Below, piece after piece: positions 31,927 through 40,823 of a stretch of 45,575 nucleotides of DNA; within the stretch, counting starts at the first letter, position 1; the number at the start of each line of letters is the position of its first letter. This DNA is from JAZKFT01 sp043760535 (lineage in GTDB: Bacteria; Bacteroidota; Bacteroidia; Chitinophagales; Chitinophagaceae), in NCBI GenBank assembly GCA_043760535.1, contig JAYUOV010000101.1, forward strand, positions 1 through 45,575. The letters run 5' to 3'. The notes below the pieces were generated by a model, which was not told the origin of the DNA, made no database searches, and saw nothing but the letters and a program-made list of their open reading frames with translations. A program made the translations under genes and the position numbers.

Positions 31927-31950
31927 ATGAACGGAGCGTCGCCAATGTCG
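31927..31950 (-). repeat. Dispersed repeat with 18-bp core, copy 3
   Basis: The core cgacattggcgacgctcc is on the minus strand, in the gap between HMG-CoA lyase and the GSCFA gene, in the sense of their transcription. Confidence 0.85.
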
Positions 31951-31998
31951 ATCTATCAAGGCTCAAATGCCTGGCTAAAAAAGACCTTCCCAAATCCA

Positions 31999-32862
31999 TC
32001 ACACAAAAATATGCCCGGCCATAGCTACTGCTTTTTCTAAAGCTTCTTTATTCAGCCCATTGAGCAACCCCAGCTCTTCAAAATAGGGGATCATCAGTTC
32101 GGTATCCATATTGCCTACCAGTTCATCGTCGGCCATGGGGCAGCCGCCAATGCCTTTTAAGGCGCCATCGAAACGAAGGCAGCCTGCTTGCAAAGCAGCT
32201 GCTACCTTGGGTTTCCAGCTGGTGGCCATGCTATGTAAATGAACACCAATCTGTGTGGTTGGGTATTGTGGAATAATGCTGTTGAGGATAGAACTTATCT
32301 GTTCGGGCTTAGCCAAACCAACCGTATCTGCCATGGAGATGATGCCAATTTCCATCCCGGTTAATTTACCTACCCAGTACCTTACCAAATCTTCGTTATA
32401 GGCATCGCCGTAAGGATTGCCAAAGCCCATAGAAATATACACCACCAACTGCTTGCTGTTTTTGATACAGAGTTCCTGAATCTCTTCTACCCTGCCAAGC
32501 GATTCTTCGATGGTGCTATTGGTATTACGCACCTGAAAAGTGGGTGAAATAGAAAACGGAAAACCGAGGTAACTGATCTGTTCAAATGTTACCGCTTCTT
32601 CCGCACCACGAACGTTGGCCACAATGGTTAACAGCTTTGTTTTACTATTGACCAATGACAATTGACCAATGACCTGAGCCGTATCTGCCATCTGCGGTAT
32701 GGCCTTCGGCGAAACAAAACTGCCACAATCTAGTGTATCAAAACCAACGCCCAGCAAGGCTTGCAGGTAGGCTATCTTTTTTTCGGTGGGTATAAAATGC
32801 TTCCAGCCCTGCATGGCATCGCGGGGGCATTCTACTAAATGAATAATTTTTTTTTGTACCAT
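31999..32862 (-). CDS. Hydroxymethylglutaryl-CoA lyase
   Basis: A 287-residue TIM-barrel enzyme of the DRE-TIM/HMGL-like family that splits HMG-CoA into acetyl-CoA and acetoacetate at the end of leucine degradation. Catalytic features are Arg14-Asp15 in ECPRDAMQ, the metal ligands His208 and His210 in GVHLHSM, and the signature Cys241 in GIGGCPMADDELVGN. Its length is right for the bacterial enzyme. It is monocistronic, divergent from the Uma2 gene upstream. Homologues of this family are called MvaB or YngG in other bacteria. Confidence 0.9.
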   Translation of the reverse strand: MVQKKIIHLVECPRDAMQGWKHFIPTEKKIAYLQALLGVGFDTLDCGSFVSPKAIPQMADTAQVIGQLSLVNSKTKLLTIVANVRGAEEAVTFEQISYLGFPFSISPTFQVRNTNSTIEESLGRVEEIQELCIKNSKQLVVYISMGFGNPYGDAYNEDLVRYWVGKLTGMEIGIISMADTVGLAKPEQISSILNSIIPQYPTTQIGVHLHSMATSWKPKVAAALQAGCLRFDGALKGIGGCPMADDELVGNMDTELMIPYFEELGLLNGLNKEALEKAVAMAGHIFV

Positions 32863-32973
32863 AAATATTAATGCTAATTGCTATCGGCTAATTTTTAGCT
32901 TCAAATTCAAAAATATGGCTATCATAAAAAATAAGGAGATAATAATCTTTACAATTGCTAATTTTACGAACAC

Positions 32974-33516
32974 ATGATAGCAGCTGTAAAAATACTACCA
33001 CATTATTCTTACGATGATTGGGAAGAATGGGAAGGGCACTGGGAATTATTGGAAGGAATACCATTTGCAATGAGTCCACAGCCGATACCAAAACATCAGC
33101 GAATGGCAGGTCTATTATTCTCAGTTTTTGACAGGGCATTAAAAAAAATAACTTGCAGGCATTGTAAAGTTTACACACCAATAGATTGGAAAATAAACAG
33201 TGATACGGTGGTAGCCCCAGATGTGCTATTAGTTTGTGGCGAAATAAAAAAGAAATTTCTAGATTTTACCCCATCACTATTAGTGGAAATATTGTCTCCT
33301 GCTACTGCAGTTAAAGACAGAAACAATAAGTTTATTATCTATGAAAAAGAAGGTGTAAAATTCTATCTAATCGTAGATATTGACAAAGAAAAAATAGAAA
33401 TCTACGAACTAATTGATGGAAATTATGTGCTGCTGAATGAAAAGAAAACCTACACTTTTAATTTTGAAAATGGATGTAGCGTAAAGGTGAACCCAAATAA
33501 AATATGGGAAGATTAA
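32974..33516 (+). CDS. Uma2 family endonuclease (DUF820)
   Basis: A 180-residue protein of the Uma2 restriction-endonuclease-like fold. The conserved motifs APDVLLVCG and LLVEILSPATAVKDRNNKF, then YEKEGVKFYLIVDIDKEKIEIY, give the PD-(D/E)XK-type active site (Asp of PDV, Glu of VEIL, Lys of KDRNNK). The gene is more AT-rich than its neighbours. Such proteins are common in Bacteroidota and cyanobacteria and their role is not established. It has its own promoter region divergent from HMG-CoA lyase and a hairpin after its stop. Confidence 0.88.
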   Translation: MIAAVKILPHYSYDDWEEWEGHWELLEGIPFAMSPQPIPKHQRMAGLLFSVFDRALKKITCRHCKVYTPIDWKINSDTVVAPDVLLVCGEIKKKFLDFTPSLLVEILSPATAVKDRNNKFIIYEKEGVKFYLIVDIDKEKIEIYELIDGNYVLLNEKKTYTFNFENGCSVKVNPNKIWED

Positions 33517-33545
33517 GTTCCGTTTTTTGAAATATATGGTCAATT

Positions 33546-33581
33546 TGTAGCCAATAATTTTACATAAAATCATTGGCTACA
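33546..33581. terminator. 17-bp hairpin between convergent Uma2 and rlmB
   Basis: tgtagccaataatttta (33546-33562) pairs with 33565-33581 with one mismatch and a 2-base loop. It lies between two convergent stop codons, so it is likely to end both transcripts, though no long T-run follows. Confidence 0.6.
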
Positions 33582-33609
33582 GTTTATAAATGACTTATTG
33601 ACCGATGAC

Positions 33610-34389
33610 TTACTGACTAATGTTTCTTTGCCGCATCGTTTCGTACAGAATCATGCCTGTGGCCACACTTACGTTTAGGCTTTCAAAATCACCCGTCATG
33701 GGTATTTTAAAAGGCTCGTCGCAAATTTTATATAGGGCCGGAAAAATACCATTTTCTTCGCTACCCATAATGATGGCGCAGGGTTCGGCAAGGTTCAGGT
33801 CTATGATGGATGTTTTGGCTGTCATTTCGCTGGCAAATACTTTAATACCGTTCAGGTGCAGGTCGTCAATAGTTTTCATTAAACTATTTACCCGGCAAAT
33901 GGCTATTTTTTCTAAAGCACCAGCCGAGGTTACTACGGCGTCTTCGTTTAAAGCACCAACGCCTTTGTCTGGTATAATAATGGCATGAACGCCGCAACAA
34001 TATGCCGTTCTGGCTATGGCACCAATGTTTCGGATATCCGTAATACCATCGAGTATCAGCAGTAATGGTACTTCGCCATTTTCTACCACCAGACTGATTA
34101 CATCCTGTAAATCCTGGTATTGCACTTTACTTATCAATGCCACACAACCCTGGTGGTTGCTCACATTGAGGCCATTAAGCTTTTCTACCGGCACCTTATT
34201 AATTGGGATGGCCAATTCCCTTGACAGGTTTTTTATTTCATCAATCTGGTCGCCCCGCACGGTATCCTGCAGGTAAATGCGGTCTAGCTGCTTACCCGCT
34301 TTTATGGCCTCTAGCACTTCGTCTCGGCCTACAATTAAAAGATTTTTTTTAGGCCTGTGCTGCTGTGGTCTTTGTCTGAAATTTTTCAC
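33610..34389 (-). CDS. rlmB: RlmB-type 23S rRNA (guanosine 2'-O) methyltransferase
   Basis: A 259-residue SPOUT (TrmH-family) enzyme that methylates the 2'-O of a guanosine in 23S rRNA (G2251 in E. coli). The N-terminal substrate-binding domain (residues 15-90) begins NLLIVGRDEVLEAIKAGK. The SPOUT knot has ITDIRNIGAIARTAYCCGV, EPCAIIMGSEENGIFP and IPMTGDFESLNVSVATGMIL. The start codon is GTG at 34389: the frame is closed by a stop at 34408-34410 and contains no ATG upstream. Confidence 0.92.
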   Translation of the reverse strand: MKNFRQRPQQHRPKKNLLIVGRDEVLEAIKAGKQLDRIYLQDTVRGDQIDEIKNLSRELAIPINKVPVEKLNGLNVSNHQGCVALISKVQYQDLQDVISLVVENGEVPLLLILDGITDIRNIGAIARTAYCCGVHAIIIPDKGVGALNEDAVVTSAGALEKIAICRVNSLMKTIDDLHLNGIKVFASEMTAKTSIIDLNLAEPCAIIMGSEENGIFPALYKICDEPFKIPMTGDFESLNVSVATGMILYETMRQRNISQ

Positions 34390-34407
34390 AGAGCGAAAAT
34401 AGCCAAA

Positions 34408-34611
34408 TTAAAGTTCGCTGAACAATGGTGTATTGAAGGCTATACATTTTAAAAAAAAAACGAAGGCAGAAGGGTAGGGCATTAGACATAATATGGCAGA
34501 TGCTGAAAGTTGGCTTTCGGCTATCACCCTTCCGGTAATTAGCTGGCCATTAATTGGGGATACTGAAACAAAGGCAAGCAAAAAAAGAAATGCAGTTGAT
34601 TTTGATTTCAT
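34408..34611 (-). CDS. Possible small secreted peptide or gene remnant
   Basis: A 67-residue frame starting at the ATG of 34611 with a plausible signal peptide (STAFLFLLAFVSVSPINGQ) followed by LITGRVIAESQ, as at the start of carboxypeptidase-regulatory-like surface proteins, then a hydrophobic tail that ends early. It could be a truncated exported protein gene. It ends 18 bases before the rlmB start in the same direction. Support is weak. Confidence 0.3.
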   Translation of the reverse strand: MKSKSTAFLFLLAFVSVSPINGQLITGRVIAESQLSASAILCLMPYPSAFVFFLKCIAFNTPLFSEL

Positions 34612-34698
34612 ACAAATAGTTTTGCTATAGATTAACCAGTTGGAACATTTACATAAACAGGCTTTTTTTTTTAAAAAAAATGCTACAAAAAAATTACC

Positions 34699-34956
34699 AT
34701 GACACTTGCCGAACAATTTCATAAGGCCGCAGCCGACAGTAAAAACCTAAGCGAAAAGCCATGCAACGAAACTTTATTGCAGTTATATTCTTTGTATAAA
34801 CAAGGCAATGAAGGCGATGCGGAAGGAGATGGCCCTACTAATCCTTTTGATTTTGTGGCCAAAGCCAAACACAATGCTTGGGCCGATCTAAAAGGAAGCA
34901 CAAAAGAAACTGCTATGCAGCAGTATGTTGATTTAGTAAAAAAACTGAAAGGATAA
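34699..34956 (+). CDS. Acyl-CoA-binding protein
   Basis: An 85-residue four-helix ACBP that binds long-chain acyl-CoA esters in the cytoplasm. Typical elements are LLQLYSLYKQGNEGDAEGD with the ligand-contacting Tyr and Lys, FDFVAKAKHNAWADLKG, and the closing AMQQYVDLVKKL. It is full length. It is uncommon in bacteria outside a few phyla but regular in Bacteroidota. It lies just upstream of the saccharopine dehydrogenase gene in the same direction, 120 bases apart, and may be its own unit. Confidence 0.9.
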   Translation: MTLAEQFHKAAADSKNLSEKPCNETLLQLYSLYKQGNEGDAEGDGPTNPFDFVAKAKHNAWADLKGSTKETAMQQYVDLVKKLKG

Positions 34957-35076
34957 AAATCAGTTGGCCGTTTTTCAGTTGGCAGTTTGCAAGCTTCATC
35001 ATTTTTATGTAAATGAAAATGGGCTAACCACTTCTCTTTTTTATACAAATAATCCACTTAAATCCCGGGTAAGACC

Positions 35077-36387
35077 ATGAAACAAATTCTACTGTTTGGT
35101 GCAGGTAAATCATCCACTTGTCTTATTGATTATCTGATAGAAAATGCGATTGCAGAAAACTGGCATATCACAATTGCCGATATTAATGTGGCAGTGATAG
35201 AAGCTAAAACAAATGGTGCGGTTTGTAGCACAGCATTGGCTGTGGATATTCACAATACAATACAAAGAGAAGTATTAATAGGCAATGCAGATATTGTTAT
35301 TTCTTTAATGCCACCTGCCCTCCATTTCTTAATTGCCCAAAGCTGTGTGGCTTTAACTAAAAATTTACTAACCGCTTCTTATGTAGATGACCATATAAAA
35401 AAGCTTTCAAACGAAATAGAAAATAAAGGCATATTATTTCTTTGCGAAATGGGCCTTGACCCCGGGATAGACCACATGAGTGCTATGAAAATAATACACG
35501 GCATTAAACAAAAAGGCGGCACTGTTACTTCTTTCAAATCTCATTGCGGCGGATTGGTAGCACCAGAAAGCGACGACAATCCCTGGCATTATAAAATAAG
35601 CTGGAACCCCCGGAACGTAGTAACAGCAGGCAGTACAGGAGCTGTGTACCGTGTTTGGGAGGAAGTGGAACAAATAGCTTACAACGAAATGTTTTCTAAT
35701 TGCGTTGAAATAGAAGTGGATGGAATTGGTAGCCTTGCATGGTATCCTAACCGAGATTCGTTAAGTTATATACCCGTGTATAAACTAGAAGAAGCAGCCA
35801 CTTTTATCCGTACCACTTTAAGGCATCCTACATTTTGTAAGGCTTGGGCTGTACTGGTACAAACGGATTTAACAAGCGACAACGATTGGGAAATTATTAA
35901 AGATTGTAAAACTGTAAGCGAATGGTACAATAAAAAAATAAGTGTGGCCGCGGGCATGGATGTAGAAATAGAAAATAAAATACAAATTATCGAAATGTTT
36001 ACATGGTTAGGGCTTTTTGCAGAGGTGGCCTTGCCACAAAATAAAACAAGTTCTGCCGCCATTTTACAACAGATATTAGAAAAAAAACTAGTGCTGCAAC
36101 CCTTGGATAAGGATATGGTAGTAATGGTGCATGAAATAGATTATGCCATTGAAGCAGCGAAATTTTCTATAGTAAGTTCGCTTGTGGTAAAAGGCGAAAA
36201 TTATCTCCGTACAGCCATGGCCAAAACAGTAGGTTTGCCATTGGGCATAGCTGCAAAATTAATATTGAATGGCACCATACAATTAACAGGTTTACGCATA
36301 CCCATTATAAAAGAAATTTACGAGCCGGTTCTTTTAGAACTGCAGCAAAATGGCATTTCGTTTACCGAAAATGTAATATCCATTTAG
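35077..36387 (+). CDS. Saccharopine dehydrogenase family protein (lysine degradation)
   Basis: A 436-residue NAD(P)-dependent enzyme. The Rossmann fold is at the start (QILLFGAGKSS). FLCEMGLDPGIDHMSAMKII and SHCGGLVAPESDDNPWHYKISWNPRNV are hallmark motifs of saccharopine reductase/dehydrogenase. The likely role is saccharopine to glutamate plus 2-aminoadipate semialdehyde, because the next gene (62 bases on) is an aldehyde dehydrogenase of the type that oxidises that semialdehyde. Only the dehydrogenase half is present, without the lysine-ketoglutarate reductase half found in the bifunctional eukaryotic enzyme. Confidence 0.88.
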   Translation: MKQILLFGAGKSSTCLIDYLIENAIAENWHITIADINVAVIEAKTNGAVCSTALAVDIHNTIQREVLIGNADIVISLMPPALHFLIAQSCVALTKNLLTASYVDDHIKKLSNEIENKGILFLCEMGLDPGIDHMSAMKIIHGIKQKGGTVTSFKSHCGGLVAPESDDNPWHYKISWNPRNVVTAGSTGAVYRVWEEVEQIAYNEMFSNCVEIEVDGIGSLAWYPNRDSLSYIPVYKLEEAATFIRTTLRHPTFCKAWAVLVQTDLTSDNDWEIIKDCKTVSEWYNKKISVAAGMDVEIENKIQIIEMFTWLGLFAEVALPQNKTSSAAILQQILEKKLVLQPLDKDMVVMVHEIDYAIEAAKFSIVSSLVVKGENYLRTAMAKTVGLPLGIAAKLILNGTIQLTGLRIPIIKEIYEPVLLELQQNGISFTENVISI

Positions 36388-36449
36388 CAGCCAATCTAAA
36401 AACCTAATTGCCGTATTAACCTACATTTACCCCACAACTAAACTAAACC

Positions 36450-37967
36450 ATGGAATTCTTAGCTGCATTACAAATAGAAGAACTCAACCCAGGCATTTCC
36501 ACCGGCAGCCATTGGGCGGAAGGTGTTGAACCATATATCCATTCTACCAGCCCGGTTGATGGAAAACTAATAGGTACAGTACGTTCCGCAAGCCGTGAAG
36601 ATTACGATAAAGTAATTACCACTGCACAAAAAGCATTTGCAGAATGGCGGCTTTGGCCAGCACCCAAACGTGGCGAAGTGGTAAGGCAATTTGGCGAAGC
36701 CCTTCGCAAATACAAAGAACCGCTTGGCAAATTGGTGAGTTACGAAATGGGTAAAAGCCTGCAAGAAGGCTATGGCGAAGTGCAGGAAATGATTGACATC
36801 TGCGATTTTGCCGTAGGCCTTTCAAGACAACTGTATGGGCTTACCATGCACAGCGAAAGACCCGGCCACCGCATGTACGAACAATACCATCCGTTGGGTA
36901 TTGTTGGCATTATATCGGCATTCAACTTTCCTGTAGCAGTATGGGCCTGGAACACAGCGCTGAGCTGGGTTTGCGGCGATGTTGCCATTTGGAAACCAAG
37001 TGAAAAAACACCCATCTGTGGCATAGCTTGCCAAAAAATAATTGCAGCAGTTTTTAAAGCCAATAACGTTCCCGAAGGCGTGTGCTGCCTGGTACAAGGC
37101 GGCCGCGAAGTAGGCGAATGGCTGAGCAACGATACCCGGATTCCACTGATTAGTGCTACAGGTAGCACCCGTATGGGCAAAGCTGTGGGAGCAGCAGTTG
37201 GCAGCAGGTTAGGACGCAGCTTGCTAGAATTAGGGGGTAATAACGCCATCATTATATCGAAAGATGCCGATTTAGATATGAGCCTAATTGGCGCTGTTTT
37301 TGGCGCTGTAGGCACTGCCGGTCAACGGTGCACATCCACCAGAAGATTGATTATTCATGAAGATGTGTACGAAGCTTTTAAGGCCAAGCTTGTAAAAGCT
37401 TATAGCCAAATCCGCATCGGCAATCCGTTAGATGAGCACAACCATGTGGGGCCATTGATAGATGCCGATGCAGTGGCCAATTACTTACAATCTATAAAAG
37501 CTTGTAAAGCCGAAGGTGGCAGTTTTGCCGTAGATGGTGGCGTGGTAGAAGGCTTTGAAAGTGGCTGTTATGTAAAGCCCTGCATTGCCGAAGTGGAGAA
37601 CCACTACCAAATTGTACAACATGAAACTTTTGCTCCCATTCTATACCTGATTAAATATAGAACCCTGGAGCAAGCAATTGCTTTGCAAAATGGTGTGCCA
37701 CAAGGTTTGTCATCTGCTATTATGACACTGAATATGAGAGAGGCTGAAAAATTTCTAAGCCAGGCAGGTAGCGATTGCGGAATTGCCAATGTAAATATTG
37801 GCACCAGCGGTGCCGAAATAGGCGGTGCCTTTGGTGGCGAAAAAGAAACTGGCGGTGGACGAGAAAGTGGCAGTGATGCCTGGAAGGTGTATATGAGGCG
37901 GCAAACCAATACCATTAATTATAGCGACAGCCTGCCATTGGCACAAGGCATTAAGTTCGATTTTTAA
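36450..37967 (+). CDS. Aldehyde dehydrogenase, probable aminoadipate-semialdehyde dehydrogenase
   Basis: A 505-residue ALDH with Asn159 (ISAFNFPVAVW), general base Glu260 (LLELGGNNA) and nucleophile Cys294 (GTAGQRCTSTRRL). The motifs and length fit the ALDH7 (antiquitin/AmaB) subfamily, which oxidises 2-aminoadipate 6-semialdehyde. The pairing with saccharopine dehydrogenase 62 bases upstream supports a lysine catabolic operon. It ends at a strong intrinsic terminator. Confidence 0.9.
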   Translation: MEFLAALQIEELNPGISTGSHWAEGVEPYIHSTSPVDGKLIGTVRSASREDYDKVITTAQKAFAEWRLWPAPKRGEVVRQFGEALRKYKEPLGKLVSYEMGKSLQEGYGEVQEMIDICDFAVGLSRQLYGLTMHSERPGHRMYEQYHPLGIVGIISAFNFPVAVWAWNTALSWVCGDVAIWKPSEKTPICGIACQKIIAAVFKANNVPEGVCCLVQGGREVGEWLSNDTRIPLISATGSTRMGKAVGAAVGSRLGRSLLELGGNNAIIISKDADLDMSLIGAVFGAVGTAGQRCTSTRRLIIHEDVYEAFKAKLVKAYSQIRIGNPLDEHNHVGPLIDADAVANYLQSIKACKAEGGSFAVDGGVVEGFESGCYVKPCIAEVENHYQIVQHETFAPILYLIKYRTLEQAIALQNGVPQGLSSAIMTLNMREAEKFLSQAGSDCGIANVNIGTSGAEIGGAFGGEKETGGGRESGSDAWKVYMRRQTNTINYSDSLPLAQGIKFDF

Positions 37968-38013
37968 GTGCCCCAGTAATATAAAGGACTTTTGATTTTA
38001 AAGCTTCTTTTTT

Positions 38014-38051
38014 ATTGCTTTTACAGCCCCAGTAAAAGCAATTTTTTTTTT
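38014..38051 (+). terminator. Intrinsic terminator of the lysine catabolic operon
   Basis: attgctttta (38014-38023) pairs with taaaagcaat (38033-38042) across a 9-base loop, and a T-run follows to 38051. It is 46 bases after the aldehyde dehydrogenase stop. Confidence 0.9.
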
Positions 38052-38216
38052 CATAACCTTACCCTTCATTTATGTAAACCTAGGATCATATTTAGTTTTA
38101 AAAGAAAATAGCATCAAAAATATTTATTAATCATCATTTTATATTCAATGATTATTTATCAGTAACCCTATTTAAATCCACCCTTTTTTAACTAAGTAGT
38201 ATATAAAGTAGCAATC

Positions 38217-40676
38217 CTATTCTTCATAATACACCCGCTTTACACGTTGACTAATGCCGGTCATTATTTCGTAATGTATTGTTTGGCATTGCTGAGCCAA
38301 CGATTGGATAGATATATTTTTTCCAAATACTTCTACTTCGTCACCCGGTTTTATATTATCAAATCCGGTAACATCTATCATCGTCATATCCATACACACA
38401 TTGCCAATAACCGGTGCCAGCTGATTTTGTATTAGCATAAAGCCCTTACCATTACCCAATTCACGGCGATAGCCATCAGCATAGCCAATTCGAACGGTAG
38501 CTATTAACGAATCTGCGGTTACAAGTCCTTTTCTGTTGTAACCTACGCTGTCACCGGCCTTAACATTTTTAATTTGTGCCACGGTCGTTTTTAAAGTACT
38601 TACTACATCCAAATTAAGATTATTGGCACTGTCCACACCATAAAGGCCAATGCCTAACCTTACCATGTCCATTTGTAAATTGGGGTGGTTGCTAATAGCT
38701 GCTGTATTAGCCGCATGGCTAATGAAGCTATAGCCTATTTTATGTTCCAGACTATTACAGGCTTCTATAAACTGTGCAGCTTGTTGTTGGGTAAAATTAT
38801 TTTGTTCTGCAGAATCGCTTGCTACCAAATGGGTAAAGATGGATTTTATTGTGAGGATATTTTGTTGGGTTAATACAATCCCTAAAGCTTCCACTTCTGT
38901 TACTTCAAAACCGAGGCGGTGCATACCAGTATCTAGTTTTATGTGTATGGGGAAGGAAGTGATGCCCTGCACCTGACAGTATTTTAAAAATCTGTGGAGT
39001 ATATCGAAACTATAAATTTCCGGTTCCAGATTATGTTCATACAAAGCATCGAATGAGGATGGTTCTGCATTCATGACCATGATAGGTAAATGGATACCTG
39101 CTTGCCGCAATGCCACGCCTTCGTCGGCGTATGCTACGGCCAAATAATCAACTTTATTAAATTGCAGCACTTTGGCTACTTCTGCACCGCCGCTGCCATA
39201 GCCAAATGCTTTTACCATTACCATCATTTTGGTAGATGGCTGCAAGAGGCTTCGGTATTTTTTTAGGTTGTTTGTTAATGCGGTTAGGTTTATTTCCAGT
39301 AGGGTTTGGTGATCTTGCTGCTGGAGCAAACTGGCTATTTTTTCAAAGCCAAAAGCCCTGGCACCTTTAAGTAAAATAGATTCATCTTTAAATTGCAGCC
39401 TATCGAAATGTTTAATGAATTCATTTGTAGTATTAAATACTTCTGTAATAATATTTTGGGTAGTAAAAGCCTGTTTGTATTTTGTAATGGCATTGCCAAT
39501 ACCTATCAACCGGTTTACTTTTCGCTGTGCCAATAATTCGGCTACCTGAAAATATAGCATGGAATCTGCTATGCCGCTTTGCAAAATATCGGAGAGAATA
39601 ACCGTTTGCTTTGCTCCTTGTTGTTGCTGTTGTAAATAATCTAATGCTATGATTAGTGAGGATACATCGTTGCTATAACTATCGTTAAGCAGATAAGAAT
39701 TGTTGATGGCTTTTTTCCATTCCAGCCGCATTTCTATGGGATGGAGTTGCTGAATACGCTCGTTAATTTCTGCATCTGGTAGTTTTAAATACCGGCAAAC
39801 AGCTATACAATGAATGCAGTTTTCAATAGAGGCAGCATCGGTAAAAGGAATATGAAATGTAAAACTTCGGTTAGCATAAAATGTAGATACATCTGTACAA
39901 TTGCCTAAAGTATGTGTGTTTGTAATTCGCATCCAAATATTATCCTGATGCCCCCATTCGTATTTTATAAATGGAAAATTAACAGCTGCATCAGCTACAA
40001 TATCCTGATCTGAACAATAGATTACTGGTATATTATTAGCATCGAACAACTGTAGTTTTTCATGAATTTTTTCCTGCTGGTTTTCGAAGCCTTCATCGTG
40101 TGCTACGCCTATATTGGTGAGGATGCCAATGGTAGGTTGAATGATTTTTTGCAGAGCTTCCATTTCTCCCGGTCTGGAAATACCAGCTTCAAAAATGGCA
40201 AGTGTATTTGCCTCGTTCATTTGCCAAACACTTAATGGTACGCCTATTTGAGAATTGTAACTTTTAGGACTACGTACAATGTTGTAATCCGCTGCCAGCA
40301 ACTGATGCAGCCATTCTTTCACAATGGTTTTTCCATTACTGCCGGTAATGCCTATAACTGGAATATTAAATTGAGAACGGTGGTATGCTGCCAGTTTTTG
40401 TAAGGCCAATAAAGTATCAGAAACTGTTATGAATCCAGCATCTTTAAAATCATCCTTTGCAATATTTCTATTCACTACAAAACTTCTTACACCCTGTTCA
40501 TACAATTCCATTAAAAAGCTATGGCCATCTCTTTGTTCTGTTACAATAGCAAAGAACAAAGTTTCTTTAGGGAAGAAAATTTTACGACTGTCTACGGATA
40601 AATATTTTATGACATTTGATTCCGTACCGGAAAATATGCCGGAAATAATGGTTTCTATTTGTGATAGACTATACAT
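38217..40676 (-). CDS. Bifunctional MurF ligase / alanine racemase
   Basis: An 819-residue fusion. Residues 1-450 are MurF (UDP-MurNAc-tripeptide:D-Ala-D-Ala ligase): ATP loop GITGSNGKT at 109-117, ISRPGEMEAL, and LNDSYSNDVSSL. Residues 455-819 are a PLP-dependent alanine racemase with Lys489 in VKAFGYGSGG, IRYG-like RIGYADGYRR, and MDMTMIDVT. One chain thus makes D-Ala and adds the D-Ala-D-Ala dipeptide to the peptidoglycan precursor. This fusion is a known Bacteroidota feature. It is followed by no other mur gene; terC lies upstream in the same direction. Confidence 0.93.
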   Translation of the reverse strand: MYSLSQIETIISGIFSGTESNVIKYLSVDSRKIFFPKETLFFAIVTEQRDGHSFLMELYEQGVRSFVVNRNIAKDDFKDAGFITVSDTLLALQKLAAYHRSQFNIPVIGITGSNGKTIVKEWLHQLLAADYNIVRSPKSYNSQIGVPLSVWQMNEANTLAIFEAGISRPGEMEALQKIIQPTIGILTNIGVAHDEGFENQQEKIHEKLQLFDANNIPVIYCSDQDIVADAAVNFPFIKYEWGHQDNIWMRITNTHTLGNCTDVSTFYANRSFTFHIPFTDAASIENCIHCIAVCRYLKLPDAEINERIQQLHPIEMRLEWKKAINNSYLLNDSYSNDVSSLIIALDYLQQQQQGAKQTVILSDILQSGIADSMLYFQVAELLAQRKVNRLIGIGNAITKYKQAFTTQNIITEVFNTTNEFIKHFDRLQFKDESILLKGARAFGFEKIASLLQQQDHQTLLEINLTALTNNLKKYRSLLQPSTKMMVMVKAFGYGSGGAEVAKVLQFNKVDYLAVAYADEGVALRQAGIHLPIMVMNAEPSSFDALYEHNLEPEIYSFDILHRFLKYCQVQGITSFPIHIKLDTGMHRLGFEVTEVEALGIVLTQQNILTIKSIFTHLVASDSAEQNNFTQQQAAQFIEACNSLEHKIGYSFISHAANTAAISNHPNLQMDMVRLGIGLYGVDSANNLNLDVVSTLKTTVAQIKNVKAGDSVGYNRKGLVTADSLIATVRIGYADGYRRELGNGKGFMLIQNQLAPVIGNVCMDMTMIDVTGFDNIKPGDEVEVFGKNISIQSLAQQCQTIHYEIMTGISQRVKRVYYEE

Positions 40677-40703
40677 AAAAGATGCTAGATAGAATTACTA
40701 CAG

Positions 40704-40727
40704 TTGAACGGAGCGTCGCCAATGTCG
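40704..40727 (-). repeat. Dispersed repeat with 18-bp core, copy 4
   Basis: The core is on the minus strand between terC and the MurF-Alr gene, in the sense of transcription, with ttcatagtagca beside it. Confidence 0.85.
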
Positions 40728-40754
40728 CTTCATAGTAGCACAATTGTTTGGCTC

Positions 40755-40806
40755 AAAAAAAAATACCTAAAAGCCAAACAGGCAGGCAATATGCCTGCCT
40801 GTTTGG
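40755..40806 (-). terminator. Intrinsic terminator after terC
   Basis: A perfect 15-bp stem (40774-40788 with 40792-40806) and 3-base loop. On the minus strand it is followed by ctttt and then a run of nine T (the A-run 40755-40763 on plus). It begins 18 bases past the terC stop. Confidence 0.85.
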
Positions 40807-40823
40807 TGAAGTATATAAATAAG

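Noticed and set aside
31999..32862. HMG-CoA lyase as the lyase of the Ter biosynthetic module
   Set aside because: Motifs are those of a true HMG-CoA lyase, and the lyases reported in Ter modules are of the HpcH/CitE type; proximity alone is not enough.
36770..37315. A 181-codon minus-strand ORF inside the aldehyde dehydrogenase gene
   Set aside because: The plus strand encodes catalytic ALDH motifs over the whole span, so the minus frame is a shadow.
38217..40676. MurF-alanine racemase fusion as a novel arrangement
   Set aside because: This fusion is a known feature of Bacteroidota.
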